64,000 nt of DNA, taken from contig JBFWSG010000011.1 of NCBI GenBank assembly GCA_050248495.1, positions 62,001-126,000 of the forward strand, given 5' to 3'. This document shows, piece by piece, positions 1 through 6,126 of the stretch (position 1 is its first letter; each line of letters starts with the position of its first letter). The notes beneath the pieces were generated by a model, which searched no databases, was not told where the DNA came from, and was given only the letters and a program-made list of their open reading frames with translations. This DNA comes from DASYDU01 sp050248495 (GTDB lineage Bacteria; Planctomycetota; Planctomycetia; Pirellulales; Lacipirellulaceae). The position numbers were made by a program, and so were the translations under genes.

Positions 1-647
1 GTCCAGTCGGCGGGCAAGCCGTCGCGACAGCGCGGGTTGCTGGAAATCAGCACGCCGGTGCCGTTGCCGCCGCGCCAATAATCGGCTTCGTCACCGTAGG
101 AGCCGCCGGTGAAGTCGCCGTGGTTAGCGGCGTAGTCGCCCACGCCGCCGCTGGCGAGTTCGATCAACACAGTGCCACTGCAGCCACAGGGGTAAGTGAT
201 TTTCACTTCTTCCGACTTGCCTTCCACTATGGCTTCGGCCACCGTGCGGCGCGTCGGGCAGACATAAACTGGCGGCACATGCGTGCGAACCGCTTCGGGA
301 TGCGATTCAAACGGCTGATTGACATTCCATTGGGCCGCAACGCCGCTCTCTTCCAGATAGGGCAGAATCCGCACCAGCCACGATGGCTGCGTCGACTCGC
401 AGTTCTGCACATAGTAGCTGCGCGTCTGCAGCCGGGCGGGCGGAAAGGCCTTGTTGGTGTCGTTGAACTCCAGCGTGGCGAGGCCAATCTGCCGCAAGTG
501 GCTCATGCATTCCGTCAAGCGCGCCGACTCGCGGGCAGCCTGAACGGCGGGCAACAGCAGGCCCACCAGCACGCCGATGATGGCGATCACGACGAGGAGT
601 TCAATGAGCGTAAAACCGGCTCGCCGGCGAGGAGTCGCTGAGTGCAT
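1..647 (-). CDS. DUF1559 prepilin-like protein, 3' part missing
   Basis: Reading leftward from an ATG at 647, the frame stays open to the window edge, so only about 215 N-terminal residues are present. Residues 10-35 form a type IV pilin-like N-terminus (GFTLIELLVVIAIIGVL) that prepilin peptidase should cleave before the Phe, followed by LLPAVQAARESAR, the hallmark of the DUF1559 family. These secreted pseudopilin-like proteins are greatly expanded in planctomycetes and their function is unknown. Several cysteines (NCEST, YVCPT, CGCSG) and a GDYAANHGDF segment fit the family's middle region. The family call is secure; the role is not known. Confidence 0.93.
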   Translation of the reverse strand, partial: MHSATPRRRAGFTLIELLVVIAIIGVLVGLLLPAVQAARESARLTECMSHLRQIGLATLEFNDTNKAFPPARLQTRSYYVQNCESTQPSWLVRILPYLEESGVAAQWNVNQPFESHPEAVRTHVPPVYVCPTRRTVAEAIVEGKSEEVKITYPCGCSGTVLIELASGGVGDYAANHGDFTGGSYGDEADYWRGGNGTGVLISSNPRCRDGLPADW

Positions 648-1040
648 ATTGACACTTATCGGAAGGTCCGCCCGTGTTTGAGGATAAACTTGGACTAAGA
701 ATCTGTCAATTTGGCAGCCTCGGAAAACAGGGATAGGCTGGAGATGGGTGGCGCAAATTCACCGTAATTTCACGACTGCTCAACCGGGGGCCACACTCCT
801 GAGCAGTCGAGGAGTTGAGCAGTCGCAGGCCGGCAACGTGGGCCATTCCACGGTCAAGGCTGCCTAGGCAAAGACCGGATATCTTGTCATCGCGTCACGA
901 AATTCAACGACATTCGGGGGGGGCTCATCGCTCGGCCATTCGCTGTTTCGCCCTAGAATTTGACGGGCGCAGCGTGCGTCCTAGGATTGTTGATAGACTT
1001 TCAGGGCGGAACTAACCCCCTCACGTTCAAGGAGATCCCG
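648..1040. other. 393-bp divergent intergenic region
   Basis: This region separates the leftward DUF1559 gene from the rightward His-rich gene. It holds a perfect 12-bp inverted repeat (773-784 and 814-825), a run of eight G at 916-923, and a weak sigma70-like promoter for the His-rich gene: TTGACG at 960-965, a 16-nt spacer and TAGGAT at 982-987. No coding sequence is convincing here. Confidence 0.5.
773..825. repeat. 12-bp inverted repeat with nested copy
   Basis: CGACTGCTCAAC at 773-784 is the exact reverse complement of GTTGAGCAGTCG at 814-825. A third partial copy, GAGCAGTCG, lies at 801-809, so two direct copies and one inverted copy sit within 53 bases. The position, upstream of two divergent genes, allows either an operator or a small intergenic palindromic repeat. 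The sequence alone cannot decide. Confidence 0.5.
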
Positions 1041-1391
1041 ATGTCGACTTGCACCAAGATCGCCGACCATGAACATACCCACGGTCCCGGCTGCGGACAC
1101 CTGGCTGTCGATCATGAGGGACACGTCGACTACCTGCACGATGGTCATTTGCACCATTTGCATGGGGATCACGTGGACGAGTGCGTGCTGGCCGTGACCG
1201 CGGTCAATCCGGAAGCCTGCACTCCCTCGCACAAATGCAGCGGTCACAACACGACCCACGTGCACGGTCCCAACTGCGGACATCCGCAAGTGAAGCATGG
1301 CGATCACATCGACTATCTCGTCGACGGTCACCTGCACCATCCGCACGGCGATCACTGCGACGATCACGGGCCGCTACCAGCTCACGTCTAG
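1041..1391 (+). CDS. His-rich metal-binding protein with internal duplication
   Basis: A 116-residue protein, probably cytosolic because no signal peptide is visible. The start at 1041 is chosen because AAGGAG lies six bases upstream. It is built from two copies of a roughly 40-residue unit with the pattern HGPxCGH, then HxDY, then DGHLHH and HGDH (residues about 8-50 and 70-115). Nearly a quarter of the residues are histidine, with paired cysteines, which suggests Zn(II) binding or storage. It ends convergently with the HAF-repeat gene, the two TAG stops overlapping in a CTAG at 1388-1391. Its proximity to a COG0523 GTPase and a Zur-type regulator supports a zinc role. Similar His-rich proteins occur next to zinc genes elsewhere. 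The metal itself is inferred. Confidence 0.8.
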   Translation: MSTCTKIADHEHTHGPGCGHLAVDHEGHVDYLHDGHLHHLHGDHVDECVLAVTAVNPEACTPSHKCSGHNTTHVHGPNCGHPQVKHGDHIDYLVDGHLHHPHGDHCDDHGPLPAHV

Positions 1392-2587
1392 CTGCGGTAC
1401 CGGTGCAATTGCATTGCTCCAAGTAGTGCGGCTACCAGCAATGCCATCGTCGAAGGTTCCGGCACGGCAGTCAGTAAGAAAGCATGCTGTACTCCCCCGA
1501 TCGTGCCGAATCCGACGATGTCGCCGTTGGCGTTGATGCCTTCGGCGGAGAGCAGATTCCAGCCGCTGCCGCCAGGAATCAAGGAGTTGAGATCGATGGG
1601 CACGCCGCCTTCCCAGAGAGTTGCCACGGCGGCCGATCCTGAAATCCGCTGCGAATTGCCGACCACTAACCCTGCGTTGTTGATGTCCTTCGCCTCGCTG
1701 TGGTAGTTGGTGGTCGGGCCAGTATTGCCGGGGCCATACAGATTGAACGGCGTGAGTTCGGTGATCGTGCCGCTGTTCCAGACGAAGGCCCGTGTGATGT
1801 CGGTGGTGCTGGAAGTGCCGATCAGTTGCCCGACGGTTTGGCCCGTTGTCGATGCTCCGACCGCCATTTTGGAATCGTTGACGGAGTAGGCCTGGCCAAA
1901 ACGATTTCCGTCGCCGAGCGAACCGAGGTTGATGATCGAGCCGCCGTCCCACATCGTGGCCTGAGATGTTGTGCCGTTGGATGATAGCCCGACCGCGACT
2001 CCGTTTTGATTGATCGACCAGGCACGGCCGGTCGAATTCGACGTGCCCGCCAGCGTGCCCAAGTCCGCAGGCGCATAGCCGCTGCCGCTGTTCGTCCATT
2101 TGGTCGGCCGGCTGGCTGAACCGTTGCTGCTAACGCCGACGATCACGCCGGCGTTGTTGATGTCGTGAGCAACGCCGTTGTCGTTATCGCCCGCCAGGCG
2201 CGTCAGTCCCGACATTACACCGCCGCTGTAGACGAAGGCCCGCGAGCTGTCGTTATTGAACTCGCCGACGACGACGCCGGAGTCGTTGATCGCGTAACCG
2301 CGTGCGAAGCGATTGGTGCTGGTGCTCGGAGGGATGGGGGCCATCGAGCCAAGATTGGTCATCACGCCGCCGCTCCAGCGATATGCCCGCAGCAGAGAGC
2401 CCGTCGACCCGGGATCGGAAAGCACCGACGAATTCCCGGTAGCCTCTCGGCTGCTGTTCACATCGAGGGCCGAGCTGGTGGTCCCGCCCAGCGTGCCCAA
2501 GTCCTGCACGGTGTACATCGGGGCGGCAACACAGGCGGCCGCACAGGCCCACACACTGAATACGATCGAGGCAATACGGAACTTCAT
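1388..2587 (-). CDS. HAF-repeat PEP-CTERM protein
   Basis: A 399-residue secreted protein with an N-terminal signal peptide ending near AACVAAP. The body is a run of repeats of the type LGTLGG, DIN, GVxVG, corresponding to the HAF extracellular repeat that probably folds as a beta-propeller. The tail is a PEP-CTERM sorting signal (VPEPSTMALLVAALLGAM followed by Arg residues), so an exosortase should process it. GGAG precedes the ATG at 2587. It lies 53 bp downstream of the MerC gene on the same strand and could be the last gene of the presumed zinc operon. No enzymatic motif is seen. Confidence 0.85.
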   Translation of the reverse strand: MKFRIASIVFSVWACAAACVAAPMYTVQDLGTLGGTTSSALDVNSSREATGNSSVLSDPGSTGSLLRAYRWSGGVMTNLGSMAPIPPSTSTNRFARGYAINDSGVVVGEFNNDSSRAFVYSGGVMSGLTRLAGDNDNGVAHDINNAGVIVGVSSNGSASRPTKWTNSGSGYAPADLGTLAGTSNSTGRAWSINQNGVAVGLSSNGTTSQATMWDGGSIINLGSLGDGNRFGQAYSVNDSKMAVGASTTGQTVGQLIGTSSTTDITRAFVWNSGTITELTPFNLYGPGNTGPTTNYHSEAKDINNAGLVVGNSQRISGSAAVATLWEGGVPIDLNSLIPGGSGWNLLSAEGINANGDIVGFGTIGGVQHAFLLTAVPEPSTMALLVAALLGAMQLHRYRS

Positions 2588-2640
2588 GAGGTCACTCCAA
2601 GTTAGAAATGTGAGTTCGATTCAAAATGGCGATGATCGAT

Positions 2641-3171
2641 TCAGCTCTGGCGCGATCGGCAAATCCGGCAGCGGCATTGGTGATTGGCTACGTGGCCGGC
2701 AACGAGCAGGGCGCCGCCCAACGGCGTGAGCATCCAAGCCGTCCAGGAAGACTCCACCGGTTCACAACAGTCAAAATCCTCGCCAGACGCTGCAGCGGCC
2801 GCTTCGCCGCCAGGCTTGGAGGGCAACTCCGCACAACGCGAACAACAAACCTCCTCGACCAAGAAGCTGCCACCGACGAGAAACGCGACACCGAGACTTC
2901 CAATGACAGCTGGCGTCATGCGGCGATGACACTTCCATCCGGGACCAAATGCCGCGATGGCCAGCAAAAAACATGCACCTGCCATCCAGCGGTGGAACGT
3001 CGAATCGGCCATCCAGCTCAGCCCGAGCGCCGGCAGGTAGGCGATCGCCAGCGGCATCAACGCACAGTGGATCGCGCATCCAATCGAGGCCATCACGCCG
3101 GCCCAATCGGTCCAGGCTTGCCGCAATGTATTGCTCTCGACCGGAACGATCGACAGCTGTTGAGACTTCAT
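2641..3171 (-). CDS. MerC-domain membrane protein
   Basis: A 176-residue integral membrane protein. Hydrophobic segments fall near residues 20-45 (with the motif GCAIHCALMPL), 58-72, 85-105 and 148-165. Cysteine-containing motifs (GCAIHC, WKCH, VCCSRC) resemble the MerC family of heavy-metal transport proteins. Its ATG at 3171 overlaps the TGA of the upstream COG0523 gene in an ATGA, a classic translational-coupling arrangement. In this setting it more probably handles zinc or another transition metal than mercury, because no mer resistance genes are present. The cysteine-rich loop before the last helix (near DFDCCEP) is notable. Confidence 0.8.
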   Translation of the reverse strand: MKSQQLSIVPVESNTLRQAWTDWAGVMASIGCAIHCALMPLAIAYLPALGLSWMADSTFHRWMAGACFLLAIAAFGPGWKCHRRMTPAVIGSLGVAFLVGGSFLVEEVCCSRCAELPSKPGGEAAAAASGEDFDCCEPVESSWTAWMLTPLGGALLVAGHVANHQCRCRICRSRQS

Positions 3172-4412
3172 TCGTCCTCCTCCGCCGCATCGACTAGTTC
3201 GCATTCGGGGCCCGGAAGCGGATCTTCATACGTTGCCCACGTGGCTGGCCCTTGCTTCATTTCTTCATCCGTCAACAAGCAGTCGTTCAGCAACGACTCG
3301 ATGCGGAGGCGATCCGCGTCGATTCCAATAATGACGATCTCCTGACGACGATCGCCAAAGGGTCCGTCGAATTCACGGCGGATATCACCCAGCAACTCGG
3401 CATTCTCTGGAACATCGTCGGGCCATTCCGCCGGAGGCACCGCCGCCCACCAGAAACCTGCGTGATTAAACTGCACCGATACGCCGGCTTGTGACCAGGT
3501 GACTGCCTGCTCGTTCCGTGAGGCGATCCACAGAAAGCCTTTTGAGCGGAGCACGCCCATGAGAATGCCGTCTTCGCGGTCGAGGTTCGCCCACAGGCGA
3601 CCCGCATGGAAGGGTTTGCGGGCACGATAGATAAAGCTGGTGATCCCATATTCGTCGGTCTCGGGTTGCTCCTCACCGCGCGGCACTTCGAGCCAACCCG
3701 GTTGCGCACTCGCTTCAGCGAGCGAAAACAGCCCCGTTCCCATGATCATTGCGGGATCGATGCAGCCGCGCTTCGTTTCAATCAGTCGCGCTTTGGGATT
3801 GAGATTGCGCAGAATCCCGATCAGCGAGATTTTGTCAGCCTCTTCGATCAGATCGCATTTGTTCAGCAGGATCACATTGGCAAACTCCACCTGGTCGGTG
3901 AGCAGATCGACGACGTTGCGCTCATCTTCGGAGCTCATCCCGATTTGTCGATCGACCAAGGCGTCTCTGGAGCCGAAGTCGCGCAAGAAATTGCATGCGT
4001 CGACGACCGTGACCATCGTGTCGAGCCGAGCCAGATCGGAAAGGCTGTGCCCTGTCTCGTCGACGAACGTAAACGTCTCGGCGACCGGCATTGGTTCACT
4101 GATGCCAGTCGATTCGATGAGCAGGTAGTCGAAACGGCCTTCCTTGGCCAATTCTGCTACTTCTTGGAGCAAGTCTTCACGCAGTGTGCAGCAGATGCAT
4201 CCGTTCGTCATTTCGACGAGCTTCTCGTCGGTGCGGCTCAGTGCCGCACCGCCCCCGCGGACGAGCATCGCGTCGATGTTCACTTCGCTCATGTCGTTGA
4301 CAATCACGGCCACTCGCAGGCCCGCGCGATTGGCCAACACGTGGTTCAAGACGGTTGTCTTGCCAGCGCCGAGAAAACCGGAAAGGACCGTCACAGGCAA
4401 GCGTTCATCCAT
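3168..4412 (-). CDS. COG0523 (CobW/G3E) metal-chaperone GTPase
   Basis: A 414-residue P-loop GTPase of the COG0523 subgroup. The Walker A motif GFLGAGKTT is at residues 12-20, the signature metal site GCICC is at 71-75 and NKCD is near 190. The last 150 residues match the CobW C-terminal domain, ending in a motif around RRQEIVIIGID. COG0523 proteins of this kind deliver metals, often Zn under starvation, and many are under Zur control. The gene follows the all3515-like gene and is translationally coupled to merC. An AGGA sits about ten bases before the ATG. The acidic C-terminus (DAAEEDE) is variable in the family. The exact client protein is not known. Confidence 0.93.
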   Translation of the reverse strand: MDERLPVTVLSGFLGAGKTTVLNHVLANRAGLRVAVIVNDMSEVNIDAMLVRGGGAALSRTDEKLVEMTNGCICCTLREDLLQEVAELAKEGRFDYLLIESTGISEPMPVAETFTFVDETGHSLSDLARLDTMVTVVDACNFLRDFGSRDALVDRQIGMSSEDERNVVDLLTDQVEFANVILLNKCDLIEEADKISLIGILRNLNPKARLIETKRGCIDPAMIMGTGLFSLAEASAQPGWLEVPRGEEQPETDEYGITSFIYRARKPFHAGRLWANLDREDGILMGVLRSKGFLWIASRNEQAVTWSQAGVSVQFNHAGFWWAAVPPAEWPDDVPENAELLGDIRREFDGPFGDRRQEIVIIGIDADRLRIESLLNDCLLTDEEMKQGPATWATYEDPLPGPECELVDAAEEDE

Positions 4413-4452
4413 GGCATGAGTCCTGAAGAAAAAAGGTAGTGGGAAATAAAGA

Positions 4453-4480
4453 GCCCGCGCCGGGGGCAGTCGGCGCGGGC
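4453..4480 (-). terminator. GC-rich hairpin after the all3515-like gene
   Basis: GCCCGCGCCG at 4453-4462 pairs perfectly with CGGCGCGGGC at 4471-4480 across an eight-base loop. On the minus strand the hairpin follows the stop of the PEP-CTERM gene by about eight bases and is followed by TCTTTATTT, a weak U-rich run. This fits a leaky terminator or an RNA-stability element between the highly expressed secreted protein and the downstream COG0523 gene. Confidence 0.6.
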
Positions 4481-4488
4481 CAAGGGCA

Positions 4489-5307
4489 TTACGATCGTCG
4501 GCGGAGGTTCAAGCCGACGATCGACACACCGCCCAAGAACATCAACAGCGAAGCCGGTTCCGGCACGGCATGGCGAACGTCGATGAAGAAGCGTCCGGAA
4601 TTGCCGTAGGTGCCCGACTCGTCCACGAGTTGGAACTCGGCCCAATAGTCGCCGGCGGGCGCGGCAAGGGCGACCCACAGCACCGGGGTGAACGAGAACA
4701 ACTCGCTGCCTTCGCCAAGATGAACGTCGCCGCCCACGGGCAAAGCAGCCGGGTCGGTGAGCGAGCCCACATTCAGGTGCGGCGAGCTCACAGAGAGCAG
4801 CTTCAGGTGGACGTCGGCGGCGGCGAACGCCCCGCTCCAACGATCCGTGCTGCTGTGAAAGAGAACCTCGTCGACACCGGCGAGCGACTGCACGTTCCGC
4901 AATTCGAGGTCGGAATACTCCACGCCCGCGAGGTGCAGGGTCACGTTCTTTCCCGCGTAGGCGCCGCTCCCCGGTACTAAGGGCAGTGGCGCTTGCCCGG
5001 TGGAAATCTCCGGAACACGGTTATTGGCACTGGTATCGTCGAGCACCGACGACGCGGCCGGTCCCACGTAGCGATACGTTCCCAAGCCGTGGAAATGGTC
5101 AACGTGATTGAACAACAGCGTGAGCCGGCCCGAATTCGGATTGTCCGGGTACGCACCGCCGCCGTCGGCCACCGGCGCAGAGAAAGGCGCCGTGCGGCTG
5201 TCGATGCCGACGTAAAACTCTGCCAATTGCGCCGACGCCTGGCCGCACACTACGAGTGCGCCCACGCCCACCAGGGCCGCCACGCGGCCCCATCCCATTG
5301 CTCTCAT
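4489..5307 (-). CDS. all3515-like, probably Zur-repressed PEP-CTERM protein
   Basis: A 272-residue exported protein. The start at 5307 is chosen because GAGAGGAG lies seven bases upstream; a longer frame reaches 5439 but would run through the promoter. A signal peptide (residues 1-23) ends in ASA. The mature part contains a His/Asp cluster (HVDHFHG near residue 65) and ends with VPEPASLLMFLGG and a basic tail, a PEP-CTERM signal. The sequence resembles the family named after Anabaena all3515, described as a Zur-repressed PEP-CTERM protein. Neighbouring Zur-type and COG0523 genes and an operator-like site upstream agree with that. The role is perhaps metal capture in the envelope. Confidence 0.82.
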   Translation of the reverse strand: MRAMGWGRVAALVGVGALVVCGQASAQLAEFYVGIDSRTAPFSAPVADGGGAYPDNPNSGRLTLLFNHVDHFHGLGTYRYVGPAASSVLDDTSANNRVPEISTGQAPLPLVPGSGAYAGKNVTLHLAGVEYSDLELRNVQSLAGVDEVLFHSSTDRWSGAFAAADVHLKLLSVSSPHLNVGSLTDPAALPVGGDVHLGEGSELFSFTPVLWVALAAPAGDYWAEFQLVDESGTYGNSGRFFIDVRHAVPEPASLLMFLGGVSIVGLNLRRRS

Positions 5308-5400
5308 CAGAACACTCCTCTCACAAAAACAGAATGAACTGCGGGAAGAATGCATCCCGCGAAAGATGCCGGAGGCCCGTGCCTCGGCTGCGTGCCGCCG

Positions 5401-5428
5401 ATTATACGCAATCCTTATCTGTTTGCAA
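5401..5428 (-). promoter_or_regulatory. Promoter of the all3515/COG0523/merC operon
   Basis: Read on the minus strand, TTGCAA (5428-5423) and a perfect TATAAT (5406-5401) are separated by 16 bases, about 94 bases upstream of the start codon at 5307. It is the strongest sigma70-type promoter sequence noticed in this region. The Zur-box-like palindrome starts just upstream of the -35 element. Confidence 0.55.
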
Positions 5429-5434
5429 GTCAAT

Positions 5435-5455
5435 TGCAAATAATCATTAGTTGCA
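5435..5455. promoter_or_regulatory. Candidate Zur/Fur operator
   Basis: TGCAAATAAT and ATTAGTTGCA flank a central C at 5445, giving a 10-1-10 inverted repeat with nine of ten pairs matching. The core TAATCATTA matches the centre of classical Fur-family boxes. The site lies between the divergent zur-like gene and the all3515-like operon and abuts the -35 of the latter, as expected for zinc-dependent repression. Confidence 0.6.
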
Positions 5456-5507
5456 CTACTGAGCGGTTCGCCGATCGGTTCGGCGCGGAACGCCTGCCAA
5501 CTCGCAC

Positions 5508-5536
5508 TTGCAAATCACCTGCAATCGACGTATGGT
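5508..5536 (+). promoter_or_regulatory. Promoter of the zur-like gene
   Basis: TTGCAA (5508-5513), a 17-base spacer and TATGGT (5531-5536) lie 45 bases upstream of the ATG at 5581. TTGCAA or TTGCAC hexamers also occur at 5423, 5434 and 5451, so part of this similarity may reflect repeated operator half-sites. Confidence 0.4.
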
Positions 5537-5580
5537 GACGGAAGAGCAGGGTCGGCTCACATCCGGCCAGAAGAAACTAC

Positions 5581-6021
5581 ATGGCAAGCAAGAAGACCGC
5601 CCAACTCACCGCCATAGAAGCGAAGGCGATCCTCCGCCATGCCAAGCTGCGCGCGACGGCGGCGCGTGTGGCAGTGATTCAGTGCCTCGCCCGCGAACGC
5701 TTTCCGCTGACGCACGCCGAGGCGACCGAGCGGCTTAGCGAATTCGGCTTCGATCAGTCGACGATCTACCGCTGCCTCACAGAACTGGCGGACGCCGGGC
5801 TCTTGGCACGGCTCGACCTCGGCGACGGCGTGCGGCGATTTGAATTGTTGCACAACGAGCGGACCGGTGTATCGGAGCATCCGCATTTCTTGTGCGTCGA
5901 TTGCGGCAAGATCCAGTGCCTCGACGACTTCACGTTTCGCCTCGCGCCCAAGCGCGGCGCCGGCAAGTTCGGCAGCGTGACCGAAGTGCTCGTGAAGGGG
6001 CACTGCGCGGCGTGTAGCTGA
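5581..6021 (+). CDS. zur: Fur-family regulator, probably Zur
   Basis: A 146-residue winged-helix repressor. The N-terminal DNA-binding domain (residues 15-85) contains LRATAARVAVIQCL and STIYRCLTELADAGLL, typical of Fur proteins. The dimerisation half has two zinc cysteine pairs, CVDCG (about residues 103-106) and the terminal HCAAC. The His-rich regulatory site is short (EHPHFLC). Assignment to Zur rather than Fur or PerR rests on the neighbours (COG0523 GTPase, all3515-like protein, His-rich protein). It is divergent from the presumed target operon with an operator-like palindrome between them, so it may also regulate itself. Confidence 0.82.
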   Translation: MASKKTAQLTAIEAKAILRHAKLRATAARVAVIQCLARERFPLTHAEATERLSEFGFDQSTIYRCLTELADAGLLARLDLGDGVRRFELLHNERTGVSEHPHFLCVDCGKIQCLDDFTFRLAPKRGAGKFGSVTEVLVKGHCAACS

Positions 6022-6032
6022 GCGAAAATTTC

Positions 6033-6120
6033 GGGTGGCACGCCTGATGGCATCGGCCGCGAGCACGGATTTGCGGCTCAGCTGCCATGCCCGTTGCCGG
6101 ACGCCTCTGGCGTGCCACCC
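6033..6120. repeat. Intergenic palindromic element bounded by GGGTGGCACGCC
   Basis: GGGTGGCACGCC at 6033-6044 is exactly inverted at 6109-6120, 64 bases later. The inner part holds further pairing segments (GGCATCGG, CCGTTGCC). It fills the gap between the convergent zur-like and peroxidase genes, so it could form a bidirectional terminator. Its ends resemble the element at 31841-31891, which points to a dispersed repeat family. Confidence 0.6.
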
Positions 6121-6126
6121 GGTTCG

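Noticed and set aside
2641..3171. Mercury-resistance assignment for the MerC protein
   Set aside because: No merR, merT, merP or merA genes are near. Coupling to COG0523 favours another metal.
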